From contig CAZLVY010000003.1 in NCBI GenBank assembly GCA_964563125.1, positions 1 through 64,000 on the forward strand: 64,000 nt of DNA, given 5' to 3'. The notes beneath the pieces are model-generated. The model worked only from the letters and a program-made list of their open reading frames with translations, did not search any database and was not told where the DNA came from. Shown here one piece after another: positions 8,594-16,756 of this stretch. Position 1 is the stretch's first letter; each line of letters begins with the position of its first letter. The position numbers and the translations under genes are program-made. This stretch comes from UBA1368 sp964563125 (GTDB taxonomy: Bacteria > Bacillota > Syntrophomonadia > Syntrophomonadales > Syntrophomonadaceae).

Positions 8594-8923
8594 ATGGAAG
8601 GCATATCATACGATTTGATAGTTACCATTGTTAATAAAGGTAAAGCGGAAAAAGTGGTAGAATCCTCAAAAAGGGCTGGTGCTGAAGGCGGTACTATTAT
8701 ATTAGGCCGTGGTACAGGAATACATGAAAAAGCTAAGCTCTTTGGAATACCAATTGAACCTGAAAAGGAAATAGTCTTAACGCTGACACCCAGCGATATC
8801 ACCGAATCTGTGCTGGAAGCTATTCTTAAAGACACCGATTTGAATAAACCAGGAAAAGGTATTGCTTTCGTTTTATCAATTGATAAAATTGCCGGCATAA
8901 ATCATGACTATATATGTAAATAA
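8594..8923 (+). CDS. PII-like signal protein
   Basis: 109 residues with the PII beta-alpha-beta layout: YDLIVTIVNKGKAEKVVESSKRAGAEG, then GTIILGRGTG, then a second repeat ending FVLSIDKIAGI. It keeps the GRGTG-type loop start, but the T-loop is short and lacks the conserved Tyr51 that GlnD uridylylates in GlnB/GlnK. It is therefore not a classical nitrogen regulator. By analogy with GlnK-AmtB it may bind a nucleotide and gate the adjacent DUF1538 pair. AGGGAGGA precedes the ATG. Confidence 0.88.
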   Translation: MEGISYDLIVTIVNKGKAEKVVESSKRAGAEGGTIILGRGTGIHEKAKLFGIPIEPEKEIVLTLTPSDITESVLEAILKDTDLNKPGKGIAFVLSIDKIAGINHDYICK

Positions 8924-8941
8924 GTACTTGGCATAGTGATT

Positions 8942-8977
8942 AAAGAACGAGCCGAATTAGAATTCGATTCGTTCTTT
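8942..8977. terminator. bidirectional terminator between the PII-like gene and livF
   Basis: AAAGAACGA pairs with TCGTTCTTT, with a GAATTAGAATTC inner region, and the right arm runs into seven T. It serves the convergent PII-like gene (plus) and, less strongly, livF (minus). Confidence 0.85.
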
Positions 8978-8995
8978 TTTTACGTCTTACTCAAC

Positions 8996-9703
8996 TTAAA
9001 TTTTGCCCAAATATGCCATTTTAACTTCCTCTTTGTTGGCCAATTCCCGCCCGGGTCCTTCAATGACAATGTTGCCGGTTTCCAATACATAACCGTAATC
9101 AGCTATTTTTAATGCCGCTGTGGCATTTTGCTCTATCAGTAAAATAGTCATACCCTGATCATTTATATCCCTTATAATTCTAAATACTTCTTTGACCAGC
9201 AAAGGTGCCAAACCCAGAGAAGGTTCGTCCATCATCATCAGTCGGGGACGCGACATTAAGGCTCTGCCAATGGCCAGCATCTGCTGCTCACCACCAGACA
9301 GTGTGCCTGCTATCTGTTTCTCTCTTTCTTTTAAACGCGGGAATCGCTCAAATATATTTTGCATATCTTTTTGAATACCCGGTTTATCTTTACGCGCATA
9401 GGCACCCATCTGCAAATTTTCATAAACTGATAAGTTAGCGAATATGCGGCGTCCTTCGGGAACCAGGGTAATCCCTTTTTTAGTTATATCTACGGTAGAT
9501 TGACCAGTAATATCTTCTCCATCCAATAACACTTTACCGGAAGTTGACGGCACCAGATTGCAAATTGCTCTCAGAGTGGTACTTTTACCGGCACCATTGG
9601 CGCCAACCAGAGTGACAATCTTATTTTCCGGCACCTCGAGACTTATTCCCTTCAGTGCATGGATTCCACCATAATATACTTGTAGATTTTCAATCTTAAG
9701 CAT
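8996..9703 (-). CDS. livF: branched-chain amino acid ABC transporter, ATP-binding protein LivF
   Basis: ATPase subunit of the LivFGHMK importer. Walker A GANGAGKST, signature LSGGEQQMLAIGRALM and Walker B RLMMMDEPSLGLAP are all present, and the C-terminus has the usual IVIEGPGREL. The ATG at 9703 gives 235 residues, the usual LivF length and start (MLKIENLQVYYGGIHALKG). A longer upstream start would add 14 residues lying inside livG. It overlaps livG by 8 bases and is the last gene of the operon. Confidence 0.95.
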   Translation of the reverse strand: MLKIENLQVYYGGIHALKGISLEVPENKIVTLVGANGAGKSTTLRAICNLVPSTSGKVLLDGEDITGQSTVDITKKGITLVPEGRRIFANLSVYENLQMGAYARKDKPGIQKDMQNIFERFPRLKEREKQIAGTLSGGEQQMLAIGRALMSRPRLMMMDEPSLGLAPLLVKEVFRIIRDINDQGMTILLIEQNATAALKIADYGYVLETGNIVIEGPGRELANKEEVKMAYLGKI

Positions 9704-10472
9704 CAGTATCCACCGCTCCCAAATAGGCCTCAATGACCTTTTCATTATTTTGAATTTCCGAAGGATTGCCCTCGGCCAAATTCACGCCATAATCCAGTAC
9801 ATAGATGCGCTGGCAGATTCCCATAACTACTTCCATGTGATGTTCAATCATTAAGACTGTCAAATCAAATTCGTCCCTTATTTTGCCAATAAAGTCCATT
9901 AAGTCATGTGATTCATTGGGATTCATTCCGGCCGCTGGTTCATCAAGCAGCAATAATGTAGGTTCAGTTGCCAGAGCTCTGACAATTTCCAAACGTCTTT
10001 GTTTGCCATAAGGCAGAGAGGTTGCCATTTCATGTGCCACATCATCCAGTTGCACCTTTTTTAACAGTTCCATACATTCGGTATAATGCTTGTCTCTTTC
10101 CTTATTATATCTGGGTAGGCTAAAGAGAGCCTCAAACAGATTTGATTTACGACGCAAGTGTTTAGAAATCATAACATTTTCTAAAACCGTCATTGAATTA
10201 AAAAGACGTATATTTTGAAAAGTTCTGGCAATCCCCATTTTAGTAATCTTGGCCGTATTTAGTCCGGTAATATTTTGACTGTCAAAATAAATTTGTCCTT
10301 CAACAGGTCTATAAACACCCGTTATCATATTAAATACGGTTGTTTTTCCGGCACCATTCGGACCAATTAAACCGATAATTTCATGGGGGTAGATTTGCAT
10401 ATGCAAATCAGATACAGCTCTTAAACCACCAAACTCCATACTAATATGATCAGTCGTTAGAACTTCCTTCAT
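9696..10472 (-). CDS. livG: branched-chain amino acid ABC transporter, ATP-binding protein LivG
   Basis: Second ATPase of the importer, 258 residues. Walker A GPNGAGKTT near residue 37, LivG-type RTFQNIRLF, signature-like LPYGKQRRLEIVRALA, and Walker B LLLLDEPAAGMNP, followed by the switch His in LMIEHHMEVV. Overlaps livM by 4 bases (ATGA) and livF by 8. Confidence 0.95.
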   Translation of the reverse strand: MKEVLTTDHISMEFGGLRAVSDLHMQIYPHEIIGLIGPNGAGKTTVFNMITGVYRPVEGQIYFDSQNITGLNTAKITKMGIARTFQNIRLFNSMTVLENVMISKHLRRKSNLFEALFSLPRYNKERDKHYTECMELLKKVQLDDVAHEMATSLPYGKQRRLEIVRALATEPTLLLLDEPAAGMNPNESHDLMDFIGKIRDEFDLTVLMIEHHMEVVMGICQRIYVLDYGVNLAEGNPSEIQNNEKVIEAYLGAVDTDA

Positions 10473-11275
10473 TTTGAAGCCCCCCGTTTCTTGAAAGAAT
10501 CAATTTTATCTAAAATATAATCCCAATTAAATTCCCTGGTCCCCATAAGTCCCTGTCGATAATACAAAATAACCAGGAGAAGACCAAGCGCAAAAATAAC
10601 CATTCTCATACCTGGTAGTCCGGGTATTTGGACAAGACCAAAGAAATTAATCGGTTCTTCAACTACTCTGAGCACTTCCATTAAGATTGTAATTGCTACT
10701 GCCGATATAACTGAGCCAGTAAGACTTCCCATGCCTCCCAATACAACAATCAGCAGTATCTGAAAGGTAAAAAGGAATCTAAACATAGTGGGGTCAACCG
10801 AAGTAATCAAAAAGGCCATTAATGCCCCGGCAATTCCGGCAAAAAAAGCTCCTATGGAAAATGACAATAATTTATGGTTGAAAATATTTATACCCATAGC
10901 TTCAGCTGCTATTTCATTGTCACGAATAGCTTTAAAAGCATATCCCCAACTACTGTTAACGATTTTTTTAAGAATAATAATCGTTATAATTGCAATGCCC
11001 CAGTATATCCACATGCTTTTTACTGAAGGGATGTTTTTTAATCCTAAAGCGCCATTGGTTATAGTTATGGTATTAGTAACAACAATGCGAATAATTTCCG
11101 CAAAACCAAGTGTAGCAATAGCCAGATAATCATCCCGCAATCTTAAGGCAGGAATTCCGATTAATAAACCAAAGACTGCCGCAACCACTCCGGCCATAAT
11201 AATAGCCGGTAATATAGGCCACTGAATTTGCGCCAGGATGGGAACAATTGGTTCCATAAAGTATATAATCTCTTT
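10469..11275 (-). CDS. livM: branched-chain amino acid ABC transporter permease LivM (5' part missing in assembly gap)
   Basis: 268 residues of a LivM-type permease are visible, with seven or so transmembrane segments and the permease block LRLRDDYLAIATLGFAEIIR. The N-terminus lies in the 100-N gap. Full LivM proteins are about 320-350 residues, so about 50-80 residues are missing. That is more than 100 bases, so the N-run is a placeholder and not a measured length. The C-terminus is intact and overlaps livG by 4 bases. Confidence 0.92.
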   Translation of the reverse strand, partial: KEIIYFMEPIVPILAQIQWPILPAIIMAGVVAAVFGLLIGIPALRLRDDYLAIATLGFAEIIRIVVTNTITITNGALGLKNIPSVKSMWIYWGIAIITIIILKKIVNSSWGYAFKAIRDNEIAAEAMGINIFNHKLLSFSIGAFFAGIAGALMAFLITSVDPTMFRFLFTFQILLIVVLGGMGSLTGSVISAVAITILMEVLRVVEEPINFFGLVQIPGLPGMRMVIFALGLLLVILYYRQGLMGTREFNWDYILDKIDSFKKRGASK

Positions 11276-11375
11276 NNNNNNNNNNNNNNNNNNNNNNNNN
11301 NNNNNNNNNNNNNNNNNNNNNNNNNNNNNNNNNNNNNNNNNNNNNNNNNNNNNNNNNNNNNNNNNNNNNNNNNNN
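11276..11375. other. assembly gap (100 N) inside the liv operon
   Basis: Exactly 100 N between the 3' end of livH and the 5' part of livM. The missing coding sequence of both genes is estimated at more than 150 bases, so the true gap is probably longer than shown. Confidence 0.95.
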
Positions 11376-12239
11376 AATACCACCAGGTCTGAACAGTAAA
11401 ATTAAAATGAGAATGACAAAAGCAAACGCATCTCTGTAACCTGACAAGGCAGGTAAGAATGCCACAATCATTATTTCACAAATACCTAAAACAAAGCCGC
11501 CTATCATTGCACCTGGAATACTGCCAATTCCACCCATTACGGCTGCAATAAAACATTTAATACCTGGAAATACTCCCATCAGCGGGTCAACCTGCGGATA
11601 CTGCATACTCCACAATATGCCTCCTACTCCTGCCAGGGCTGAACCGATCATGAAGGTGGTACTTATAATTTTATTTACATCAACTGACATAAGACTGGCA
11701 GTTTCAAAATCTCGAGAAACCGCCCGCATGGCGATACCCATTTTAGTTTTTTTGACAATGAACATAACCAGTAGAAGTAAAACAAAAGTCACTACCGGAA
11801 TAAGAACAGTTAGCGACAGAAAAGAAATTTCTCCCATATTGATATTCCACACTAATTGCTCGGGACGGGGAAATGGTTTAGGACGGGCTCCGATAACAAC
11901 AATGGCTATATTTTGCAGGAGAAAAGATACTCCAATTGCTGATATCAGCACTGATATTCGCGGGGCATTTCTTAAAGGCCGGTATGCAACTTTTTCTATG
12001 CTTACACCCAGAATGGTAGTTAAGATAATAGCAATAATAAAAGCCCAATACCAAGGTAATGCAAACACCAGAATACCATAAAAAGCAATGTATGAAGCAA
12101 CCATCAGTAGATCTGCATGGGCAAAATTAATAAGCCTTATTATTCCGTATACCATAGTATAACCTATTGCAATTAATGCATATAGACTGCCCAAGGTAAT
12201 GCTGTTGGCCACGTTTTGGAGAAAAGTATCCATGGACAA
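11376..12239 (-). CDS. livH: branched-chain amino acid ABC transporter permease LivH (3' end missing in assembly gap)
   Basis: 288 residues of LivH are visible: eight hydrophobic segments, the N-terminal SITLGSLYALIAIGYTMVYG and INFAHADLLM blocks, and the C-terminal FVILILILLFRPGGI. Normally only about 10-15 residues follow that point, so the stop lies just inside the gap. A continuous reading through the gap into the livM region is out of frame there and is an artefact. The start MSMDTFLQ has no strong ribosome site, although AGGAAGTGG lies upstream. Confidence 0.92.
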
Positions 12240-12280
12240 CTGCTACCACTTCCTTTACATAAATTACTACTTAAATAAAC

Positions 12281-12307
12281 ACTCCCCTCCTCTGCAGGGA
12301 GGGGAGT
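12281..12307 (-). terminator. intercistronic hairpin between livK and livH
   Basis: A 10-bp GC-rich stem (ACTCCCCTCC with GGAGGGGAGT) and 7-base loop, followed on the minus strand by GTTTATTT. Such partial terminators or mRNA-stabilising hairpins often follow the binding-protein gene of ABC operons and leave it more highly expressed than the permeases. Confidence 0.7.
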
Positions 12308-12325
12308 ATCGGATGTTATTAGTTA

Positions 12326-13510
12326 TTATTTTGGATCAACCTTGGTCTCGTAAACAAATTTGCCATCCATAACTTTCTTGATAACTGCAGTCTTAGTGGC
12401 ATCTCCGTTTACATCGAGGGTAATAATGCCTGTGGCACCTTTAAAACCATTGGTATCTGCCAGAGCATCTGTGATAGCCTGACTGTCTGCTGAACCAGCT
12501 CTTTCCATAGCATCAAGCGCTAAAATGTAAGTATCAAATCCCAATGCAGCAAAAGCATTAACTTCTTTGTCGGGATATTTGGTTTTAAATGCATCAAGAA
12601 AAGCGGTTGAAACTTCAGTTACCGGTTCTTCAGCGGTAAAATGAGTGCTAAAATAAATGTCCTTATATTGGCTGACTTGATTCAGGAATTCTTCTGCTTC
12701 CCATGTATCTCCACCTAAAATAGGAACTTCTATGCCTAATTCTCTGGCTTTAGCAACTAAGATTCCGCATTCCAGGAAGTTACCCGGTGCAAAAATGACA
12801 TCCGGATTTTTGGACTTGATCTCGGTTAACTGAGCTGAAAAATCCTTGTCGCCGGTATTATAATTGACTTTGGCCAAGATAGAAGTGTCTCCATTAGTTG
12901 CTTTAAAAGCTTTTTCGAAGTAACTGCTTAGCCCAACTGAATAGTCTTGCTGTACATCCTGAATAATAGCGGCAGTTTTAGCACCTAATTCGCCGGTAGC
13001 GTAATTGGACATTACGGTTCCCTGGAAAGGATCAATAAAACATACCCGGAAATAGTAATCATTATCAACTGTTACAGCCGGATTAGTTGGCGAACACCCG
13101 ATTACCGGAACTTTAGCATCAAGCGCTACAGGTCCGCCAGCCATTGATAAAGAACTGCCATAGCTGCCGATAATTACGTTTACTTTTTCTTTACTGATAA
13201 GTCTTTCCACAGCATTAGCTGCTTCCTGCTTTTCTGATTTGTTGTCAACTACAAATAATTCTATTTTTTTGCCTAGTACTTCGGGGTAAAGTTCATTTGC
13301 CAGTTCAATACCTTCAACTGTCATCTGTCCACCTGCAGCGTTAGTTCCAGTTAAGGGTTCATAGACACCGATCTTGATTACATCTGCTGCAGCCTTATCC
13401 TTGTCGGCATCTGCTCCATCGCCGGCTCCCCCGCCGCAACCAACTGCAAACATAGATAGGGCAACGATCAGGGCCACCATAGTAACGTATCTTCTCTTAA
13501 TACCTATCAA
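12326..13510 (-). CDS. livK: branched-chain amino acid ABC transporter, substrate-binding lipoprotein LivK/LivJ
   Basis: 394 residues. The N-terminus has basic residues (KRRY), a hydrophobic stretch and a lipobox-like FAVGC with Cys25, followed by a Gly/Asp/Lys-rich linker. The mature part begins VIKIGVYEPLTGTNAAGG, a periplasmic-binding type I fold with the usual IGSYGSSLS and PVIGCSPTNPAVT blocks. Start is TTG at 13510 with GGGGAGG upstream; an ATG ten codons later is possible. First gene of the liv operon. Ligand could be branched-chain amino acids, another amino acid or urea; the sequence does not decide. Confidence 0.92.
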   Translation of the reverse strand: MIGIKRRYVTMVALIVALSMFAVGCGGGAGDGADADKDKAAADVIKIGVYEPLTGTNAAGGQMTVEGIELANELYPEVLGKKIELFVVDNKSEKQEAANAVERLISKEKVNVIIGSYGSSLSMAGGPVALDAKVPVIGCSPTNPAVTVDNDYYFRVCFIDPFQGTVMSNYATGELGAKTAAIIQDVQQDYSVGLSSYFEKAFKATNGDTSILAKVNYNTGDKDFSAQLTEIKSKNPDVIFAPGNFLECGILVAKARELGIEVPILGGDTWEAEEFLNQVSQYKDIYFSTHFTAEEPVTEVSTAFLDAFKTKYPDKEVNAFAALGFDTYILALDAMERAGSADSQAITDALADTNGFKGATGIITLDVNGDATKTAVIKKVMDGKFVYETKVDPK

Positions 13511-13536
13511 ACGTCCCGCCTCCCCTTTTTTTTATG

Positions 13537-13555
13537 GCATGTCCTTTTGACATGC
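13537..13555. promoter_or_regulatory. inverted repeat upstream of livK, possible operator
   Basis: GCATGTC and GACATGC separated by 5 bases, 27 bases before the livK start. It has no T-run on either strand, so it is not a terminator. It could be a protein-binding site or a 5'-UTR hairpin. Confidence 0.4.
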
Positions 13556-13656
13556 TTATCAAATTACATTTTATCATATTTTGTCTGCTAAGCAGTATTA
13601 CAAATTTTATTGTAGTACTGCAATAATCTATTTTATAAATAGTTATTAGTTCATTA

Positions 13657-13684
13657 TTGACCTGGGAACAAAAAAAGCTATAAT
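13657..13684 (+). promoter_or_regulatory. sigma-A-type promoter
   Basis: TTGACC, 16-base spacer, TATAAT. It points towards the amidase gene, whose start is about 140 bases downstream. Confidence 0.6.
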
Positions 13685-13826
13685 TGACAAAGAAAGTTTG
13701 GTGCCAGGCTCTAGAATATATAACATTTCATCATTCATTCATATTGTATATTTTATTTTGATACATACAATAGATTTAATATTGGCATAACAGGTATTTT
13801 TAGTAATATAAAGGAGGACATAAGAG

Positions 13827-14660
13827 ATGAAGCAAACGATATCTATAGCCTTATGTCAAATCAAAGTTACCCCTGATAAAGAAATGAATTTAGAAAAAGC
13901 TCTGAACTTTATAGCTGAAGCCGCTGAGGCCAATGCAGATATTGCTGTTTTGCCGGAAATCTTCAACGCACCTTACCAGCCAGATATATTCTACCAATAT
14001 GCTGAACCATATCCTGGTCCATCAACTGATATATTGGCCAGAGCGGCAAAACAATACAAAATAGCAGTAGCAGCCGGTTCAATTATTGAAAAAGATGAAG
14101 ACTTTCTGTACAATAGCAGTTACTTTTTTGATTGCCAGGGGCAACTCCTGGCCAGACATCGCAAAACTCATTTGTTTGATGTAGATATGCCCGGTCAGAT
14201 TTCTTTTAAAGAATCTTCTACTTTAACGGCTGGAAATGGAATCACCCTTTTTGAATATAAAAACATAAAATTTGGTCTAATGGTATGTTATGATTGCAGG
14301 TTCCCCGAACTTGCCCGAATACTTGCTTTGGAAGGAGCCCAGGTGATAATTATGCCGGGTAATTTTAATCTTACTTCCGGGCCTATGTTTTGGGAATTGA
14401 TATTGAGAGCCAGAGCGGTCGATAATCAAGTTTATATGGTTGCTGTTTCTGCCGCCAGGAATGAGAAGCCCAGTTATCAATCCTGGGGACATTCATTAGT
14501 GGTTAATCCCTGGGGGAAAATTTTAGTGGAAGCTGATGAAAAAGAAGCTATGCTGCTTCAAACACTCGATATTTCAGAAATAGCACGGGTAAGAGATGAA
14601 ATGCCCTTGCTAAAACATCGCCGTACTGATTTATATGAATTAAAATACAAAACTCCTTAA
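13827..14660 (+). CDS. nitrilase-family carbon-nitrogen hydrolase (omega-amidase-like)
   Basis: 277 residues with the full Glu-Lys-Cys triad: Glu44 in LPEIFNAPY, Lys113 in HRKTHLFD and Cys154 in VCYDCRFPEL. The FNAPY and CRFPELAR contexts are typical of the omega-amidase (NIT2-like) or deaminated-glutathione amidase branch, which hydrolyse alpha-ketoglutaramate, succinamate or similar linear amides. Cytoplasmic, no signal. AAAGGAGGA precedes the ATG. It is divergent from livK and convergent with aroH. Confidence 0.9.
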   Translation: MKQTISIALCQIKVTPDKEMNLEKALNFIAEAAEANADIAVLPEIFNAPYQPDIFYQYAEPYPGPSTDILARAAKQYKIAVAAGSIIEKDEDFLYNSSYFFDCQGQLLARHRKTHLFDVDMPGQISFKESSTLTAGNGITLFEYKNIKFGLMVCYDCRFPELARILALEGAQVIIMPGNFNLTSGPMFWELILRARAVDNQVYMVAVSAARNEKPSYQSWGHSLVVNPWGKILVEADEKEAMLLQTLDISEIARVRDEMPLLKHRRTDLYELKYKTP

Positions 14661-14685
14661 GAGAAATTAAAAAACATACAATTGA

Positions 14686-15051
14686 TTAATTATCTGCCAA
14701 ATCTTTTCTTAATGTAACCGCATTTTCTAAATAGATATGTTTTATTTCAGTCTGCTTTTTATTACAATTAATATGTACCAAAACCCTAATACAAAGCGGT
14801 AAGGCATTCTCAACTTCTATCTCCTGAAAGCACATTAAAGGGACTGAATCCCAACCTAATAAGCGTCTTGCCTCGGCAGGAAATACCGATTTTATATCAG
14901 GTGTTACAGTAAAAAGCACACTGACAATATCTTCCGTGTTAAAATTATTTTCGCTTTGTATTTTCAGCAATAATTCATATGTAGCTTCTATAACTGCTTG
15001 TCTTTGATCAGCAGTTACTGTTATAGCCCCTCTAATACCCCTCACTAGCAT
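14686..15051 (-). CDS. aroH: chorismate mutase, AroH type
   Basis: 121 residues. Converts chorismate to prephenate. The start VRGIRGAITV, then FTVTPDIKSVFPAEARR, GWDSVPLMCFQEI and the late IRVLVHIN match the Bacillus AroH trimer fold, including the active-site Arg of RGIRGA, Glu of FQEI and Arg of IRVL. It feeds the tyrA branch at the left end of the window. Followed on the minus strand by the end of a convergent gene; 25 bases after the HutP-like gene. Confidence 0.93.
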   Translation of the reverse strand: MLVRGIRGAITVTADQRQAVIEATYELLLKIQSENNFNTEDIVSVLFTVTPDIKSVFPAEARRLLGWDSVPLMCFQEIEVENALPLCIRVLVHINCNKKQTEIKHIYLENAVTLRKDLADN

Positions 15052-15076
15052 AACCGTTCTCCTTTTATGTTTATAT

Positions 15077-15490
15077 TCAAGGTACTGCCCTATGCCCTAG
15101 ACCTATTGCCACTTCATCCAAGTGCAGCAAACCAATACCCATAAATATTGCTACACTAATATGATCTTTATGGCGGGCAATGCCAATTTTGCCTCCAACA
15201 TTAAGCCCCAGAGCTTTTGGCATAATCTGGGTAAGAGCTTCACGGGCAGCCCCTGCTACCGCGCCTTCATCTGCATGTGTATCTTTAATTACTCCTTCTC
15301 TTTTAGCCGCAACAACTGCTCTTTCTACTATTTTGCCTACTGAACTGATAAATTCTCCCCCATAATCTACTGCTACTGCTCGCACTGACTGCTCTAAAAG
15401 TTCTTTTTTCAGGTTGCTCTCTTCTTGCCTGGATGCAGTGATAGCCATTTTAATTGCCGCAGTAGCAACTACCTTACTCCCAATTTCCAC
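15077..15490 (-). CDS. HutP-like RNA-binding family protein
   Basis: 137 residues. The pattern EGVIKDTHADEGAVAGAAREALTQI plus the C-terminal VAIGLGHRAVP matches the HutP fold, in which histidines coordinate Mg2+ and L-histidine before RNA binding. Bacillus HutP is the antiterminator of histidine utilisation. No hut genes are visible here, and this clostridial subgroup may have another ligand and target. The gene sits between aroH and a membrane-anchored protein of unknown role. Confidence 0.72.
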   Translation of the reverse strand: MEIGSKVVATAAIKMAITASRQEESNLKKELLEQSVRAVAVDYGGEFISSVGKIVERAVVAAKREGVIKDTHADEGAVAGAAREALTQIMPKALGLNVGGKIGIARHKDHISVAIFMGIGLLHLDEVAIGLGHRAVP

Positions 15491-15523
15491 AACTTATACC
15501 ACCCTTAAATCTAAAATATATTC

Positions 15524-16021
15524 TTATTTTACTATAACCTTGCCAATCATTACTATGCTCTGATTAGCCGTATATGATTTTCCTTGTTCAGGGTAGGCGA
15601 GATTTTCTGAGGTTCCCTTAATCGTAAATTCTATCGGGAAGTCATATTGAGTGCAATCAACTTCTATTATATCTCCTGCCATTAAAGGGATTTCCATTTC
15701 TCGATTGTCAAAAGCAGCCCTCTCTTGATCATTAATCAATATTTTAGCCTTGGGCAATGATGAAAATTGACTGACTGATAAGGTTACTACAGCTTGTGGG
15801 GAACCAATTGCTATAGGTTGGCTCTCAGGAGCTTGCTGCTGGCGACTGGCAACGGGAAATTCCAGTATCTGGCCTTCCATTCTCTCAGCCCAACTCAGGT
15901 AAAGGCGGATAGGATCACTAGTCATCACTCCTTGTACCAGCACTAATAAAACTATCCCTAAAACTATAATTCTCATAAGAATCTTTTCGATTTTCTCAAC
16001 CAGTCTTCTCAATCTTTCCAA
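15524..16021 (-). CDS. membrane-anchored protein, unknown function
   Basis: 165 residues. Charged N-terminus, one transmembrane segment (about 16-33, MRIIVLGIVLLVLVQGVM), then an extracytoplasmic part with a Gln/Pro-rich linker (62-72) and a beta-rich C-terminal region (VVTLSVSQFSSLPKAKILIN onward). I do not recognise the family. It is upstream of the HutP-like gene with 33 bases between and probably in one transcript. Confidence 0.65.
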   Translation of the reverse strand: MERLRRLVEKIEKILMRIIVLGIVLLVLVQGVMTSDPIRLYLSWAERMEGQILEFPVASRQQQAPESQPIAIGSPQAVVTLSVSQFSSLPKAKILINDQERAAFDNREMEIPLMAGDIIEVDCTQYDFPIEFTIKGTSENLAYPEQGKSYTANQSIVMIGKVIVK

Positions 16022-16112
16022 CTCCCTTGGGCATATTTCTCCTCTATCTTATGCCCAAGTAACCGATATTATCCGTGTATGTTTTACCGAAAATCACATA
16101 ATCTTAAACAAG

Positions 16113-16147
16113 AATAACTGGTAAACTAAACTTTTTTACCAGTTATT
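16113..16147. terminator. strong hairpin, probable terminator of the 16191-16625 gene
   Basis: A perfect 12-bp inverted repeat (AATAACTGGTAA with TTACCAGTTATT, 11-base loop). On the minus strand it is followed by CTTGTTT, a weak T-tract. Confidence 0.55.
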
Positions 16148-16190
16148 CAAAGATTTTATTTAATTATTTTTAAATAAGTACAGTAAATAA

Positions 16191-16625
16191 TTATTTCCAA
16201 TTATCCAATCTTCTTTGAACATATACTTTAAAATTCGTAAGCTCTTCATTTACCTTGAGCATAATTCTTTCTATTTCCATTTTACCAAGTTCCAACACTT
16301 CTGGTTCGATAATCTCAATAGTACGAAATTCCTCTTTCATGGTAAACTTTATGGCGTCCTCAATTGAATCAGCGGCAAAGATAATTATTATCGGTGCATA
16401 AGTTATAGCTTTACCAGTAATATCATCATAAACCGAATATACTTCTTGGGCCATATCGATTTCTTCAATTAAAATTCCCTGAATCGGTATATTTCTAATT
16501 AGGGAAGCTTTGTGCTGCCTTACTTCTTCAGCAGCCTGTTCTCCATTTTTAGAACCAAAGAATAATCTTCCGCCCCGTTCTCTGCCTACAAAATCAAAGC
16601 GAACGCGCATCCTGAGTTTATCCAT
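16191..16625 (-). CDS. conserved-type hypothetical protein
   Basis: 144 residues, soluble, no signal. It starts MDKLRMRVRFDFVGRERGG, has IPIQGILIEEIDM in the middle and ends with a charged helix. The alternating hydrophobic pattern suggests a small alpha/beta domain. Family not recognised. Single-gene transcript with its own hairpin downstream. Confidence 0.65.
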   Translation of the reverse strand: MDKLRMRVRFDFVGRERGGRLFFGSKNGEQAAEEVRQHKASLIRNIPIQGILIEEIDMAQEVYSVYDDITGKAITYAPIIIIFAADSIEDAIKFTMKEEFRTIEIIEPEVLELGKMEIERIMLKVNEELTNFKVYVQRRLDNWK

Positions 16626-16756
16626 TTTGATCTCTCCATTCTTAAGTTTTTATAAATCAAATCAAACCATATTGTAAATCCATAATAATCCATTAATTAA
16701 TTATAGCCGAAAACAATCATACCCTACAATCTGTAATAGATTACACCAACATATTT

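Larger units (their letters stand above)
13511..13826. other. divergent intergenic region between livK and the amidase gene
   Basis: Contains the livK ribosome site and an A-run, a 7-bp hairpin or operator (13537-13555) and a good plus-strand promoter (13657-13684). The rest, 13690-13800, is AT-rich with nothing recognisable. Confidence 0.6.

Noticed and set aside
8497..8898. Minus-strand frame opposite the PII-like gene
   Set aside because: Antisense shadow of a gene with a clear family match.
11130..12239. A single 369-codon frame reading from livH through the N-gap
   Set aside because: After the gap it is out of frame with LivM; the tail is an artefact of translating N.
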